From Stictocephala bisonia (taxonomy: Eukaryota > Arthropoda > Insecta > Hemiptera > Membracidae), in assembly GCA_035578905.1 (NCBI GenBank), contig JAQJVL010000002.1, forward strand, positions 2,951,229 through 3,015,228: a stretch of DNA of 64,000 nt, given 5' to 3'. Of the stretch, positions 23,976-36,830 are shown in pieces. The position numbers and the translations under genes are program-made. Numbering within the stretch: position 1 is the stretch's first letter; every line of letters starts with the position of its first letter. The notes under the pieces are model-generated. The model worked only from the letters and a program-made list of their open reading frames with translations, did not search any database and was not told the DNA's origin.

Positions 23976-26128
23976 CTGCAAGAAATTTATCAACGTTAGG
24001 CATATGAATATCTGTTTATGTTTTCTCATTATCTCATATTTTATATCTATACAAAACTAGGGAACACTCCTGCACACTTTGCGTGCCAACCCCGTCACTT
24101 GCTGCACTCTTTACAGCTTGGCATTCGGCCTTTAATTTTTAACTACAAATAATAGTAGATCAACTGTATAACATAAAATCGCAATATTAAATTTATTTAC
24201 AGTATCTCACTTACATTACTTGCGTTGCTGCATTTATGAGTATAAACACCCAATGATTTTACTTAGCCTATTTTAAACGTGTTTATTTCATTTTTTTAAC
24301 AGCTGATGATTAATTAAATAAATTAAACTACTGCATTAGGTTACCGTTTAAACCCTCAAGTCCAGTGGAGCGGAGCCCTACAATCGAATCTGAATAAAAT
24401 CATGTTTACAACCTGGTTCGACATTATGACAGATCTAACCTCCTCAATATTACGAACACCGATGTTTACATTCCAACAGCTGTAAACACTTTTTGGAAAT
24501 CCTTACTTACATTTAAACAGCTGTTACTTTTTGATTCATTTAAATCTCACTACATGTTATTCTTATGGGCGAAAAATGAACATTGAGGGCTTCCCGTGCC
24601 CTTCAGAGTGAAAATATTCAAGAATTAAGACCTTATTGCAAAACTACAATCAGAGGCAAATTGTTTTGACACCTCAACCATTTTAATTTGGTAAAGAAAT
24701 AAGGGAGGAGTTGCGTTGACAAACAACGGCTTCACGTTAGCTGCCGTTTCATTTTTGTCCATTTTTTAACTGCTATGAATATCATTTCTTGGCAGTAACG
24801 TTTTAAGAAGTGTTATATGGTTTTGTGTACATGAAGGTTTTGTCCATGTCATCTATGATTACTAAATGCATTTTAAACTGCACTTTTAAAAAAATTTGGC
24901 ATTATGAATAATAGTATTTCAATACTATCATAATTTTACTCCATACTTAATACTATGCATTTCTCTTTACTTAAACAAAATATTGGTACTTTACTGTTTC
25001 AAATTTTACAATTATTTTGAATTTAAAATAATTAGGAATACAAAAACCTATAGTTCAATTTTTTTTATATATTATCTTAGCCGTTTCTAGCAAATATTGA
25101 TTGAGCGACACAATCTTCATTATTACTCACTAGTTTATAATTTAATCATTTCATTAAAATCACTTAAACAATTTTACATGAATAAATTCACAAAACTCTG
25201 ATAGATAATTTAATATGCTGACATTTTGGAAATAACCACATATAGTTTGTTGTAGAACACAGGAAGTGCCAAATAATACTAAATATAGACATTGACTGTT
25301 CATGTGCTTCATTCAATTTAACCCCTGTCAACTGATAAAATGTCAGTATTATTCAATTAATTTTTATTGAAATAATAGCAATTATTCAAGCACATGTTCA
25401 AACACTCAATATCAAGGACCAAAATTCACAATAAGCCTCGAATCCCTGATATTTGACTTTTGCCAGATGCAAGATTAACAGTTAATTGATAGTTTCGTCA
25501 AAGAAAAAATGTAATTATATGTTTTTAGCATGTTTACTTCTAAGTTAAGTAAAATTAACAACATTATGAAACATTAAAGATGCGGTAGTTGATGAAGAAG
25601 AAAATAAACTTATATACTTGATTTATTTGTGTGAATATTTTATACTTGATTTTACAGATGTCATTTTAACTGTTTTACAAGCACAGTAAAACCAAGCCCT
25701 GTGATACCTGGAATTTCCTATATTTGTCACAGTCAATGCAGCAATAAAAGATAGAGAAATGTGCATTTTACCTTGAGTATTAGTTTACAGAGAGATAAAT
25801 AAATAATATTTTATGTAAGACAATATGTTCAACTCATGAATGAATTTTATATTGCATAGTGCCTTCCAAACATGACCGCAATTCCTGGAAAGCATTTAAT
25901 ATTATAAAATGTGTTGTCTACAATGAAAATTTCATATCCAGCCAACTCCAATACCACACTAGGCTGCATATGACTGGGTTTACTAAACACGCTTTTAGTG
26001 TTGACAGGTAAGTTGAAATACAACTGATGAATTTAACGTCATTTTCTTGACTAAGCTTGAGCCATCTGTTTCTGTTCGGATAAAGATCAATTTGTTGTAA
26101 ATTTCAGATGGATGTAAATTTGTGTTGC

Positions 26129-26161
26129 CTGATGATGCCAGCTTTGCTGACGAAAGGCCTC
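26129..26161 (+). other. Hammerhead-like 33-nt module, copy 4
   Basis: CTGATGA, TGC, CAGC, TTT loop, GCTG, AC, GAAAGGCCTC. The stem sequence differs from copies 1-3 but is again self-complementary, while CTGATGA, the loop position and GAAAGGCCTC are kept. It is followed, as in the others, by an AT-rich segment ending in TTATTGG. Confidence 0.45.
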
Positions 26162-26930
26162 GAAAAAAGTATTATTTATTGGTGATTTTGTAAAAATGTA
26201 TTAACAACAAAGAGCAATTTATTTAAGACTGTAATGAGCCTATTTATTTTGTTTTGAAAATTAATACCAAACACTCTTCTTTTAGGGTTGATATTCTTAA
26301 GTCACTCTCGGAAGAAGTACTGAAGATTTTAGCATGAAAGAGGATTACTGACTACACCCATTCATCTACACTCATTCGCCTATATTTCTAGGATCGGCAT
26401 CTTACTAACGAATAATAATTAGTGAGTAATTTTATCTCTTCTATAATCTGGGTATATTTTGAACTTTAAGACCACAGTGACAAATCCTGTGATTGTCTCT
26501 AGGAAACAAACTGTCATTTCTGATTAAGTGTCCTTTTAAATTTTGTGAGATAGTTTTTCAGTGTATAAAATCAAAATGCTTTTTGAGCTCAATCCATAGA
26601 GGAACAATTAGCTATATTTGTATGTTAATGAGAACGTCAGTTACATGACAGCTGCGTGAAGAATTATTCTAATATCACATGATTCACATTGACCCCAATA
26701 ATATGTAGTAAAATTACTAAAAACTATAGAATAACATTGTGTTTTCTCATCAAAACACGCTTGATTGATCTATAAAAACTCTATACTCAATACCCATGAT
26801 CAAAGCAGATGACAAGAGTGGAGGAAAACTATGAAATTAACACATTATTGCACTGTCTAAAACAAAGAGATACTCAAACAAATCTAATATCTGCACTGTT
26901 TCACAAGCAATCTAATGATACACAGTTTAA

Positions 26931-27508
26931 AGGCCCACTACACACAGCCCGGACCGAATCTCCAATCAAATAGTTTGGTCGGTGTCGGAGCAGTGCAGAG
27001 AGCTGTCGGTGGACAAAATTTGTCAGCTCCGACTGTCCGGCTGTTGAGAGGGAAGAATCTCCGATGGCCAACAAAGCAGTCTTAGGAATTTTGTTGTTTT
27101 CACTATTTTTCAAGTTTTGTGAGAAAATAATGTCTAGTCAATTTGTGGAAAATTAAAAAGACGTGTTAGTAGAGTTAATGGAGACCCTGTATAAATTGAT
27201 GGAGACGTATAACTCTTTTGACAGATTCTCATGAGTATATTTTTGTTCCTCTCCTGAAACAAATTTTTTTACCCATAATTTCTTTATTTTACTGTTTTCA
27301 TCGCTAGTTAATAAAATACCAAGAGCTACCCTGATTTTTTTTATTTTTAGACAAAGAAGGAGGCAAAATTTAAAATAGGTCCGATCGCAGTGACGTTAAA
27401 CTCACAACTGTCCGTGGTTTGGTCTGAGCAGTGATGGACACCCCACGGACAAGACTGCCGAGCCGACAGTTTGATTGGAGGTCCAGTCCGGGCAGTGTGG
27501 AGGGGCCT
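26931..27508. mobile_element. PIF/Harbinger-type MITE (578 bp)
   Basis: Flanked by the 3-base duplication TAA (26928-26930 and 27509-27511). The inverted ends begin AGGCCC and stay similar for more than 40 bases (GCCCGGAC, CTCCAATCAAA). The arms are unusually GC-rich for this window. TAA/TTA duplications are typical of PIF/Harbinger. No transposase frame is present; the small open frames here are the arms read through. Confidence 0.75.
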
Positions 27509-27728
27509 TAAATGCTTAGGATTAAGTTTTACATAAACAATGTGTATGTACAACGATCAAAAATTTATCACAACACTGCAGAAAACAGCTTACCGTCACA
27601 AAGAGAGACGACTAATGATTCTATGGTCAAATAACTCGTGTGACTGACTAATGGTGAAATAGGACTGTTTAAATTGCTACATACAACTAAAAATTAAAAG
27701 GAGATTTCAATAAAAATAGATTCACTTA

Positions 27729-27884
<156 letters not shown>

Positions 27885-28403
27885 CTATTCAAAAAAGTAA
27901 TGAAATTTACAATCAGGAAAACAATTTAATAAAAATCATATATATTAATATCATAAAAGGTTAAAATACCTGTAAAGATCTGTCTTCAGTTCTTTTATTG
28001 CATAAATCCAATTGCAATTATATGACATGACATAAAGTCACATATTCAGGGATAAGATAGGTTATTTTCGAAACTTTATATCCTATTGAATAAAATAATA
28101 ATTAGACCAGGGCGTAAAATGATATTAGAAAATATCAGCTTGAACAATTGGATTTCAATTGTAGTTAATAATTTCAAAAGAAATTACTAAGAAACACTGG
28201 TATATCAGATTTAAAAAAGTGTTTAATTTATTTTCTTTTTTTTATTTTACTTCCTCTGCGGAGGGAAATGTACTTCATTGATAAGTTATAATTATTATCC
28301 TCAGCTGTCATGTTATAAAAAAAACAAATAATTAGCCTGTCTCAAACAACTATATACAGTGTAGAACTACACGTTTTTCAACACTTGTAATTAAAAGTAC
28401 ATC

Positions 28404-28864
<461 letters not shown>

Positions 28865-28869
28865 TTACT

Positions 28870-29035
28870 TTTAAACTTATTTCTTTTTTGTACGATAAAA
28901 ATATACTCATCAGTTAACAAGAACCTGTAGGCATATGTGTGAACTTTATTCAACAGGTGAAGTACAGATCGTTCATTATGTTTGGGATTCAAAACTTGGA
29001 AATTGCACATTCTAGTCCAAATCTTAACCACTTCA
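28870..29035 (-). repeat. tRNA-derived SINE-like repeat (family D)
   Basis: Minus-strand box-A-like GTGGTTAAGATTTGGACTA and box-B-like AGTTTTGAATCCC lie about 30 bases apart, followed by a TTCACCTGTTGAATAAAGTT block shared with copies at 6020 and 23480. It sits just upstream of an Fdh exon acceptor. Confidence 0.55.
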
Positions 29036-29224
29036 TAAAAATTCGGCGTTTCTTCATAAATTTGTGTAGTAGGTACTGATAATGACTATGGACTGCTTCA
29101 ACACTTATTTAATAAGCAAAGTATCTGACCTAAATTAAATACCACCTAATTATCCACTCATACATAAACCATGATATTGAAACATCCACCTACTCATGTA
29201 CATAAAGTGGTAATGTATTGACTT

Positions 29225-29320
29225 ACCTGCCTTATACTGTATGTATCAAGGTATCAATACCATCATTTTTGAATAGCTGGGCAGGTAGGTCAATACTAAC
29301 GTACGTGTACAGGTGTAAGG
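29225..29320. repeat. Short dispersed repeat (family F)
   Basis: GGCAGGTAGGTCAATAC followed by TAACGTACGTGTACAGGTG is closely matched at 40905-40965 (GACAGGTAGGTCAATACC, then AATGTACTTGT). Type unknown. Confidence 0.45.
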
Positions 29321-29697
29321 AGAGTGTGGTATTTTGAAATGTTAAAAAAAGAACATGAGTGATAATTCCTTTTAACTATCCCACAATAGTCTAAACAATA
29401 ATAAGTATACAATAGAAATAAGAAAGAAAGTACGTTGACATTTAGTAATATGTTTGTAAATGTTACTTGCAACAAAATATGTTAAAAATGTTTTGACATG
29501 CAAACAAAATTTGAATACGTTTTTTTGTATGTCTTGACTTCCAACTTATGGGTCAAAATCAACAACAGGGATAGGACAGTAAAAATGCTTGAAGGCTTTC
29601 AAAATATTTAAATGAATATAGGAAACAAATTCAATAATGTTGAAAGACATGAGTTTTTACAACTGGGCATGTTATTAGTATTTTTTATTTTATCATA

Positions 29698-32012
29698 CAG
29701 TAGAGTCCCGCTATTCCGAACTAATTGGGACCGAACACTGTTCGGATTCGCGGGAATTCGGAATAGGCGGATTTCATGAATAATATCGAGATATCAGCGT
29801 TGATCAGCTCGTAAACAAGTGAAAGTCGGAAGGGAAGGGCAGTGACCTTCGGTGACTCATACGATCATCCGTCGACGCCTATCTATCCCTTCCCCTCTCA
29901 CGTTCCAAACACCATGACTCATTGAATGGTGAATCTCCTCTACCCCCACCACTGAAAAACCGGTTTGAACTGCTGTAACTGTTGATCTAGTTTCGCACGT
30001 ACACCATGTTAGTGTTCACTCTAACGTTGTTTGATGAAGTGTGTGCGCTTAAAGCAAATTTATTGTGAAGGTTTATTCCGTGAGTGTTGAGTTACTTTAC
30101 GGAGCGACTGTGTGTTTTCACTTCTGTTCTTAGTCCTTTACGTCAACTGATAATCATTAAATATGGCAAGTAAACGGAGTCGTTCTTCGTGTACTTTACA
30201 ACAAAAACTTGAAGTGTTGAAAAGACTGGACAAAGGAGAAAGTGCTTCTAAATTGTCAGTTGAATATGGTGTCGGAAAAGCAACGATTAGCGACTGGAAA
30301 AAGAATCGTGTTAAAATTGAGCAGTTTTGTTCTGCTTCAAGTGAAAAAACTCTTGAAAAACGGCAAAAAACGACTGTGTCTTCATATGAAAAGCTTGATG
30401 AGGCCTTATTCTTATGGTTTACTCAAGAGAGACAGAAAGGAATCCCCATTTCTGGTCCTTTGGTAAAAGAAAAGGCGCTTCAACTAAACAAGCTTATGGA
30501 TGGTGAACCTTCATTTTCAGCAAGCTGTGGCTTTTTGGATCGTTGGAAGAAAAGGCACGGAATTAGACAGCTCACGATTACTGGGGAGAAACTATCAGCT
30601 GACAACGAATCAGCTGACAATTATTTAAAGGAATTTAAAGAACTTATTTCTTCTGAAAATTACTCTCCGCAGCAAGTCTATAACGCGGATGAAACCGGAC
30701 TGAATTTTAAGGCTCTGCCTACCAAAAGTCTTGCTTCAAAAGAAGAGAAATCTGCCCCAGGGTTCAAAATGGACAAACAACGTCTAACTGTCTTAGCTTG
30801 CAGCAACGCCTCGGCAACAAACAAACTTCCACTGATGGTAATAGGCAAATCGGCGAAACCACGAGCGTTCAAAAACATTAACATTAACGCACTTCCTGTA
30901 TATTATAGGAATCAAAAAAAAGCTTGGATGGAACGTGACTTGTTTAAGGAATGGTTCGATCGCCAATTTGTCCCTAAAGTGACTGCGTTCAATAGAGAAA
31001 ATGGATTGCCTAATCGTGCTCTGCTGTTTATAGACAATGCACCATCCCACCCGGAAGACATGAAACTTGTTTGTGGAAACATCAAAGCAATTTTTCTGCC
31101 ACCAAATGTTACATCAATTCTTCAGCCTATGGACCAGGGTGTGTTGCAGGCCATCAAACAAAAATACCGAAAAATGCTGCTTCGCATCTTACTTGAAGAG
31201 GATGAAAATGACCTCACAAGCACAATCCTTCAAAAGCTTAAGAAAATTACAGTAAAAGATGTGATTTACTGGGTAGCTGAAGCGTGGGAAAGCACTAATG
31301 AAGGTGCAATACAAAAATCGTGGAAAAATCTCTGGCCTGAATTGGAATTTGTTGAAACAACTTTTAAACCAGTAAAAAAAGACTGTGAACTTCTTCCACT
31401 ACTCAACAAAATCCCTGGCTGTGAAACATCAGAAGAAAGCTGTGTTGAGGAGTGGTTTGCTGTTGACGACAATGGCCATCAGGAGTATGGAGACGAAGAT
31501 ATTGTAGCTATGGTGCAGGGCTCGTCAGCTGAGATCGACTCGGAGGAAAGCGAGGAGGAAGTGAACACTCAAACTGAACTCGTATCTCACTCGGACGCGG
31601 CAAATGCTCTCGACCTCGCCTTACGCTACGTCGAAAAACACGCTGTATCAACACCAAATGATGTTATGTTTATGCGTCGATGGCGGAACATTGCATCCTC
31701 AAGTCGATTTACTGCACTTCGTCAGAAAAAAATCACCGACTTTACTTCTTAAGTGTGTGTAGTTTAGTTTAGTGTTTTCCTCAAGCCTAGGGTTTCCTCA
31801 AGGCCTAAAAAAGGTATGTCTTTATTAAACTTCTTTGTACTGTATATTTTGTATAACAATATGTAAATATATGTTTTTAGCGAACGTCTTTATAATTTCT
31901 TCAGTTTTTGAGTCTTAAAAAAAATTTTAAAATCGGTAGTATTTTTTCTGAAGTCTGTTCGGAATAGGCGGATTTTCGGAATAGCGGGGTTCGGAATAGC
32001 GGGACTCTACTG
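29698..32012 (+). mobile_element. Autonomous Tigger/pogo-family DNA transposon, apparently intact
   Basis: 2315 bp with TA target duplications (29696-29697 and 32013-32014). The 24-base terminal inverted repeats are perfect and start CAGTAGAGTCCCGCTATTCC. Diverged inner copies of the end motif (TTCGGAATAGGCGGATTT) occur inside both ends, suggesting extra transposase-binding sites. The single open frame at 30163-31752 encodes a complete transposase. Perfect ends plus an uninterrupted gene argue for recent insertion into this Fdh intron. Confidence 0.93.
30163..31752 (+). CDS. Tigger-family transposase (CENP-B-like)
   Basis: A 529-residue protein, the usual length for Tigger/jerky-type transposases. 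Residues about 1-55 form a psq/CENP-B N-terminal helix-turn-helix (LSVEYGVGKATISDWKKNRV). Residues about 75-140 match the second CENP-B DNA-binding helix-turn-helix (FLDRWKKRHGIR). From about 165 the DDE_1 catalytic domain carries its three Asp in VYNADETG (D176), LLFIDNAPSHP (D291) and ILQPMDQGV (D324), with 32 residues between the last two. The C-terminus is acidic. The ATG at 30163 follows about 465 bases of 5' end, and the protein starts MASKRSRSSC, as relatives do. It would bind the element's ends and cut and paste it at TA sites. All catalytic residues are present and no stops or frameshifts are seen. Confidence 0.95.
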   Translation: MASKRSRSSCTLQQKLEVLKRLDKGESASKLSVEYGVGKATISDWKKNRVKIEQFCSASSEKTLEKRQKTTVSSYEKLDEALFLWFTQERQKGIPISGPLVKEKALQLNKLMDGEPSFSASCGFLDRWKKRHGIRQLTITGEKLSADNESADNYLKEFKELISSENYSPQQVYNADETGLNFKALPTKSLASKEEKSAPGFKMDKQRLTVLACSNASATNKLPLMVIGKSAKPRAFKNININALPVYYRNQKKAWMERDLFKEWFDRQFVPKVTAFNRENGLPNRALLFIDNAPSHPEDMKLVCGNIKAIFLPPNVTSILQPMDQGVLQAIKQKYRKMLLRILLEEDENDLTSTILQKLKKITVKDVIYWVAEAWESTNEGAIQKSWKNLWPELEFVETTFKPVKKDCELLPLLNKIPGCETSEESCVEEWFAVDDNGHQEYGDEDIVAMVQGSSAEIDSEESEEEVNTQTELVSHSDAANALDLALRYVEKHAVSTPNDVMFMRRWRNIASSSRFTALRQKKITDFTS

Positions 32013-34058
32013 TATTACCGTGTTCATAATCTAAAAGACCTCGGTATTATTATGACTTCATCATTAACCCTAGATGGTGAATACTAGGTGACCCATTATA
32101 AACTCACAACTACAAAGTGCTTCTTTTCAGCGCTTCACAAGCTTTTTCGTAAAAATCATTAAAAATACTAAATATGCTCCAAATGTCAATTTTATCATTT
32201 AGATTTTCTTCTCAAGACCTGTACTTTCACATACTACCATCAACACTTAAAAAAAAAAATAGTAAATAATTATTGTCTAGAAGATTGAAAAATTTTTATG
32301 TTAATTATAACTTGTAACCCTCCTTAGGAGCACTAAACATTTTTTTTAAATAATTCCAAGATATCCAAATAGTTTATTATTTTGTGAAATAAAATAATAT
32401 GTTCTTACGTTTTATATAAACTACTAGTTTTTTTTTTTTTTTTTTTTAATTGTTTGTTTACATAAAACACAAAAATAAAAAAATGTGCAAAGTTACAGTA
32501 TGATCATTGTAGGTAATCAAATTGTACATATAAAAATTCCAAAAAATTACCATTGAATAGACAAAAAATGTTTTTAGGAAAAATAGTTATATTTTACCCA
32601 TAAACAAAGTTTTATATTTTTAGTTTGTTGTGGAAAATAAAAATCTTACCACGGAAATGAAAAATTCTGTGAAAAATTACATAACAATCCATAAATAAGG
32701 GGTATGTATAATTTTTTGCTACATGTACTTTATTAGTACAATCTATTAGCTACAAGAAAATGTTAAATATATGAATATATTACTAAAATTTATAACACCA
32801 AAAGTCAGAGTGCGAAAATTTTGTAAACAGCTCTTCAAAAGTTGTGCATATTGTAATTATAGTAAAAAATATTTAAATTTTTGGTAGGATTTTTCTTAGA
32901 ACAACCTACCAACAGATAAAACAGGGAAAAACCAATAAAACAGATATTTTTGAATAGAAATTAAAAAAAATAATTATATTTGTGACAAAAATAAAGTTTT
33001 GATGTAGGATAATAACATAATACGTTCCATTGTTGTCGATAAATAAAATAAAAGCTTCATTTTGAGCGAAAACAAAAAACACATATTTTTTTTTAAAGAT
33101 TTTAGATTATTATAAGAATACTAAACTAATACCATATTTTTATATATTTTATTTGATCAAATTGGATAAAAATAAATGTTTAGGCTAGTCCCTACATTTG
33201 ACCTAATGTAGGTAAATCAATATAGTATTTAGTAAAAAAATGAAATATTTCACTAACTCTTAGTTCCCCAGGCTGTTTTTAGCCCTATATTGCATTATTT
33301 GTCTGTAGGATTGTTATTAATATGATTTTGAAGTGCTAGTGCTTTTATATAAATATAATGTAATGTTGATTGGTGGTAGGACTTGTTGAACAATGCCTAA
33401 GACGAATTTCCTTGTATGCACTGTCACTTCCACTAAAATATATTGTATATGAACTACACTACACTATTCACTACACCTTCATTTCATTTCAATTCACTAC
33501 ACTTATTATGGTAAATACAAGCAGTCGAGAGAGCGTTGTGTATAAACAAAGAGGGCTAAACGTAAACTGACGACCGCTCTTGTACATCATCATTGTCACA
33601 TGACCATTGCCAACCTACAGCACGAAATTTCCTCCAAACGGTAACAACCGACGCAAGAACTTTCTGGCTTTCTACTCAATTTTTTATTTGTTTATATCGA
33701 AATAAGTAATTTATTTATTACAACTTTTTACAACAGCACATAACGCGCCAATACTGGCTTTTGAAAGAAAATGCAAACAAAGGTTTATACATACACATTT
33801 TTGGTAAAACAACCAAAGCACCTACAACATTGCAGTTTGTTTTGTTGGCTAGAGTATTTAATTCACTGCAGACTGACAGTTTGTACACCTGATTCCAACT
33901 ATTGGTTATTGTACAGTTAAGCGACAAACATCGGCCATTTTTCCCATTCCCGACCCCCCACTGGGCAGGAAATTCAAGTTGCACGTTTTAATTTTATTCC
34001 TACATTTATAAAATTGTACAACAAACTATTAAAAATATGAAATGTACAGAACAGAACA
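32013..34058. other. Fdh intron sequence, AT-rich
   Basis: Intronic AT-rich DNA with a T run near 32430-32448. No gene or classifiable repeat is recognised. The small open frames at 33370 and 33718 lack family motifs. Confidence 0.5.
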
Positions 34059-34164
34059 TTCTGCGTCAATTGGTACCAAGGTTGTTGCAATTGCTTGATG
34101 ATAAACATATATTCTGCGTCGATTGGTACCAAGGTTGTTGCAATTGCTTGATGACAAACATATG
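34059..34164. repeat. Tandem duplication, period 53
   Basis: Two adjacent copies of a 53-base unit beginning TTCTGCGTC and containing TTGGTACCAAGGTTGTTGCA, differing at a few positions. It contributes the first part of an open frame that continues into the LINE fragment downstream. Confidence 0.85.
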
Positions 34165-34239
34165 TTTTATTGAGTTTTACAAAAGAGCACGTGTCATGCC
34201 TATTTCCACGATCGCTTATACATTTGAAAATAGCACGCG

Positions 34240-34675
34240 AAGCACCAAGATTCGTGTTCGGCAAAGTTTCGAATATGTATCAACAGTGTGGAATCCTAAC
34301 CAAAAATATATCATTGAAGAGCTGAAGAGAATTCAACGAAGATCTGTCTGTATGTTGGGCGTAAAGAAAGGTTACTCTTTCCATGAAATGCCAATTGATG
34401 GTCTGTCTTTAAACCTTGGACTTCAACCTCTTGCGGATCGTAGAGTCTCAGCTGATGTTGACCTACTGCATAAGATCCTCAATGGACAAGTTGATTGTGC
34501 TGATATACTTAAGTTACCCCTATTCAAGACTCCTCATAAACTCGATCCAGAGATCTCTTTGTCAGGCAGCATCATCATACCAACTATGTAGCAAGCAGTA
34601 CAATGGCCCATCTTCAAAGAACTGGAAACCATGTTGCTCACATTGTTGACTTCTTTCTGGATGTTGTGATGACAC
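34240..34675 (+). pseudogene. Jockey/I-like LINE reverse transcriptase, C-terminal fragment
   Basis: The open frame from about 34240 to 34591 encodes a segment typical of the C-terminal end of jockey/I-type LINE ORF2 proteins: TVWNPNQKYIIEELKRIQRR, then LNLGLQPLADRR and LLHKILNGQVDC. The match then continues in another frame to about 34675 (NHVAHIVDFFLDV), so a frameshift is present. No reverse transcriptase core or endonuclease is nearby. It is an old, 5'-truncated insertion in an Fdh intron. Confidence 0.75.
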
Positions 34676-35092
34676 TCAGAGGCAAAATCAGATATTAACA
34701 GATTTAATTTTTGTTAAAAATATAAACAATTATTATTTGTATTACTTTAATGAAAAAATGGAGAAATCCGTTGATGTCAAATAAAATTAAAAAAATAAAA
34801 TATATATAGTTAAATTACCTACTTATACAAAACATTATATAAAATTATCTGCAATATATGTTTAAAAAAAATTAATTTATTAATGCCTATATTGGAAAAT
34901 TTTATTTATACTTTTACATATATTTTATCTATTTCTGTTCAATATGAAAATAAAAAATATATGCTAAATATATGTAAAAGTAGAGAGCTGAATATCATTT
35001 TACTTGGACAGAGTGTTAGTAACAAAAAGAGTGCATTAAGAGGAATTGTGGCCCAGTTATCTAGCATGCACAACCTTTGGCCTGCATATTTA

Positions 35093-35317
<225 letters not shown>

Positions 35318-35464
35318 TCATATACTAAAACTAATTCGTTGTATTTGAAAATATTTATTTAGCAAGATATATTACTTTCAAAACAGATTGTAAAAAAAAA
35401 AAAAACAAGTTGAGTTTTAAAAACTTCAGTTTTATTTCTCCAGAGTACAGTTTGAACATTGAAT

Positions 35465-35610
35465 ATAGAAACAAGACTGTTTGCTTATAATAGATCTTGT
35501 GAAACCGGTTTTCCTGTTCTGTGAAATTATTCATGTTCGGTTTTCACAGGTAGCAGCAGCCTCTCTCTCTTTATCTCTCATCCCCCCTCTCTCTGTGTCT
35601 CTCTCCAACA
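35465..35610 (+). repeat. Family-E repeat ending in a CT microsatellite
   Basis: TGTGAAACCGGTTTTCCTGT, ATTCATGTTCGGTTTTCACA, GGTAGCAGCAGCC and then a CT-rich run to about 35610. Same order of blocks as at 9990-10110 and, inverted, 43480-43620. Confidence 0.6.
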
Positions 35611-36569
35611 CATCTTGAAGTGACTAATAGCTGAGCCTATAGAATGCTAAACGGTTATTAGAGTGGTTATTTGAAACCAGTCACCGTTAGATAGCAGTAA
35701 AAACATTGCCTTGAACGCGCTGTTTGTTTTTATAGACAAATGTTTAGCACATCTAATATTTATCAGTTAGGATAAAACACAAGCAAATATACTAAATACT
35801 ATCGGGCAGGATATTGTTGTAAGATAAAATTAATTGATTACTGCCCCTTGAATGTTCAAAACTACATGAGCATCTCTGTTATGTTACAACATTTTATACC
35901 CTTCTTATTCTATACTCATGTTCTGGTTGATTTTTTGGTTTTTTCATTATATGACCTTAATATCTAAGTCTACAAAAAGCACCTCAAAATTTCTTTTTTT
36001 CCATAAGAATAACATTGGGTTGACTTTAGTAAATTAATAACAGATGTTTTCTAAAGAAATGAACATGTTTATTTTGTATATTTGACACTATCCTATTGAT
36101 GCATTAAGAGTTTAATCTTCGGCTATTAAACAAAAACAAATGAAACGAACACGTTTGAAATAGGCTAAGTAATACCATTGGGTATTTATACTAATAAATA
36201 GGCAGCAATGTAAGAAGTGTGAGCGAGATACTGTAAATAAGTTTAATGTTGTGATTTTATGTTATATAGTTAATCTACTATTTTTTTAGTCAAAAGTCAC
36301 GTGAAGTGTTCAGGGGTGTCAGCTAGTATTTTATTTTTGAAGCTAATGAAGACTAAGTAATTTTCTAAATAGCATGACCCTGAGAACTCAAATAAAATAG
36401 TTTTGCACAAGGTGAAGTTTGTTAATAAATACCATGAAAATAGGCATGGTAACAAGTCAGTACATACAATAGATGTTTTTATATATAACAAAGACAGTAA
36501 TATCACTCTACATGTAGAATTAAAATAAACAATTTTACTCTCAAAGACTTTAACACACTCCGTGCGGAG

Positions 36570-36627
36570 GCCTCCGATCGGAGGCATGATGAACTCTCTT
36601 CGTGTGCGTCCGCCTCCGATCGGAGGC
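36570..36627. repeat. Subterminal palindromes of the piggyBac element
   Basis: Two copies of GCCTCCGATCGGAGGC 42 bases apart, each preceded by GTGCG. A third near-copy at 38690-38705 has the same GTGCGGAC lead-in. Identical position-specific palindromes at both ends are best explained as transposase-binding sites. Confidence 0.75.
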
Positions 36628-36830
36628 ATTCGTACCTGCAGTATTAAATTGGCCAATGCTAGCTCAGCGTTCACGTGAGGAGGTCTATTCTTTGTTAGCG
36701 TTTTATTTATATCTGTGTTATACTTTGTTTAGGCTGGTTGAGATTACCAACGATTTTTAGTGTATATAGATAGTGTTTTAGTGTATATAGATAGTGTATT
36801 AGTGTTATAGCGTATACATTATTTGGAAAC

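Noticed and set aside
36297..36674. 125-codon minus-strand open frame overlapping the left end of the piggyBac
   Set aside because: It reads through the transposon end and its palindromes, and has no family similarity that I recognise.
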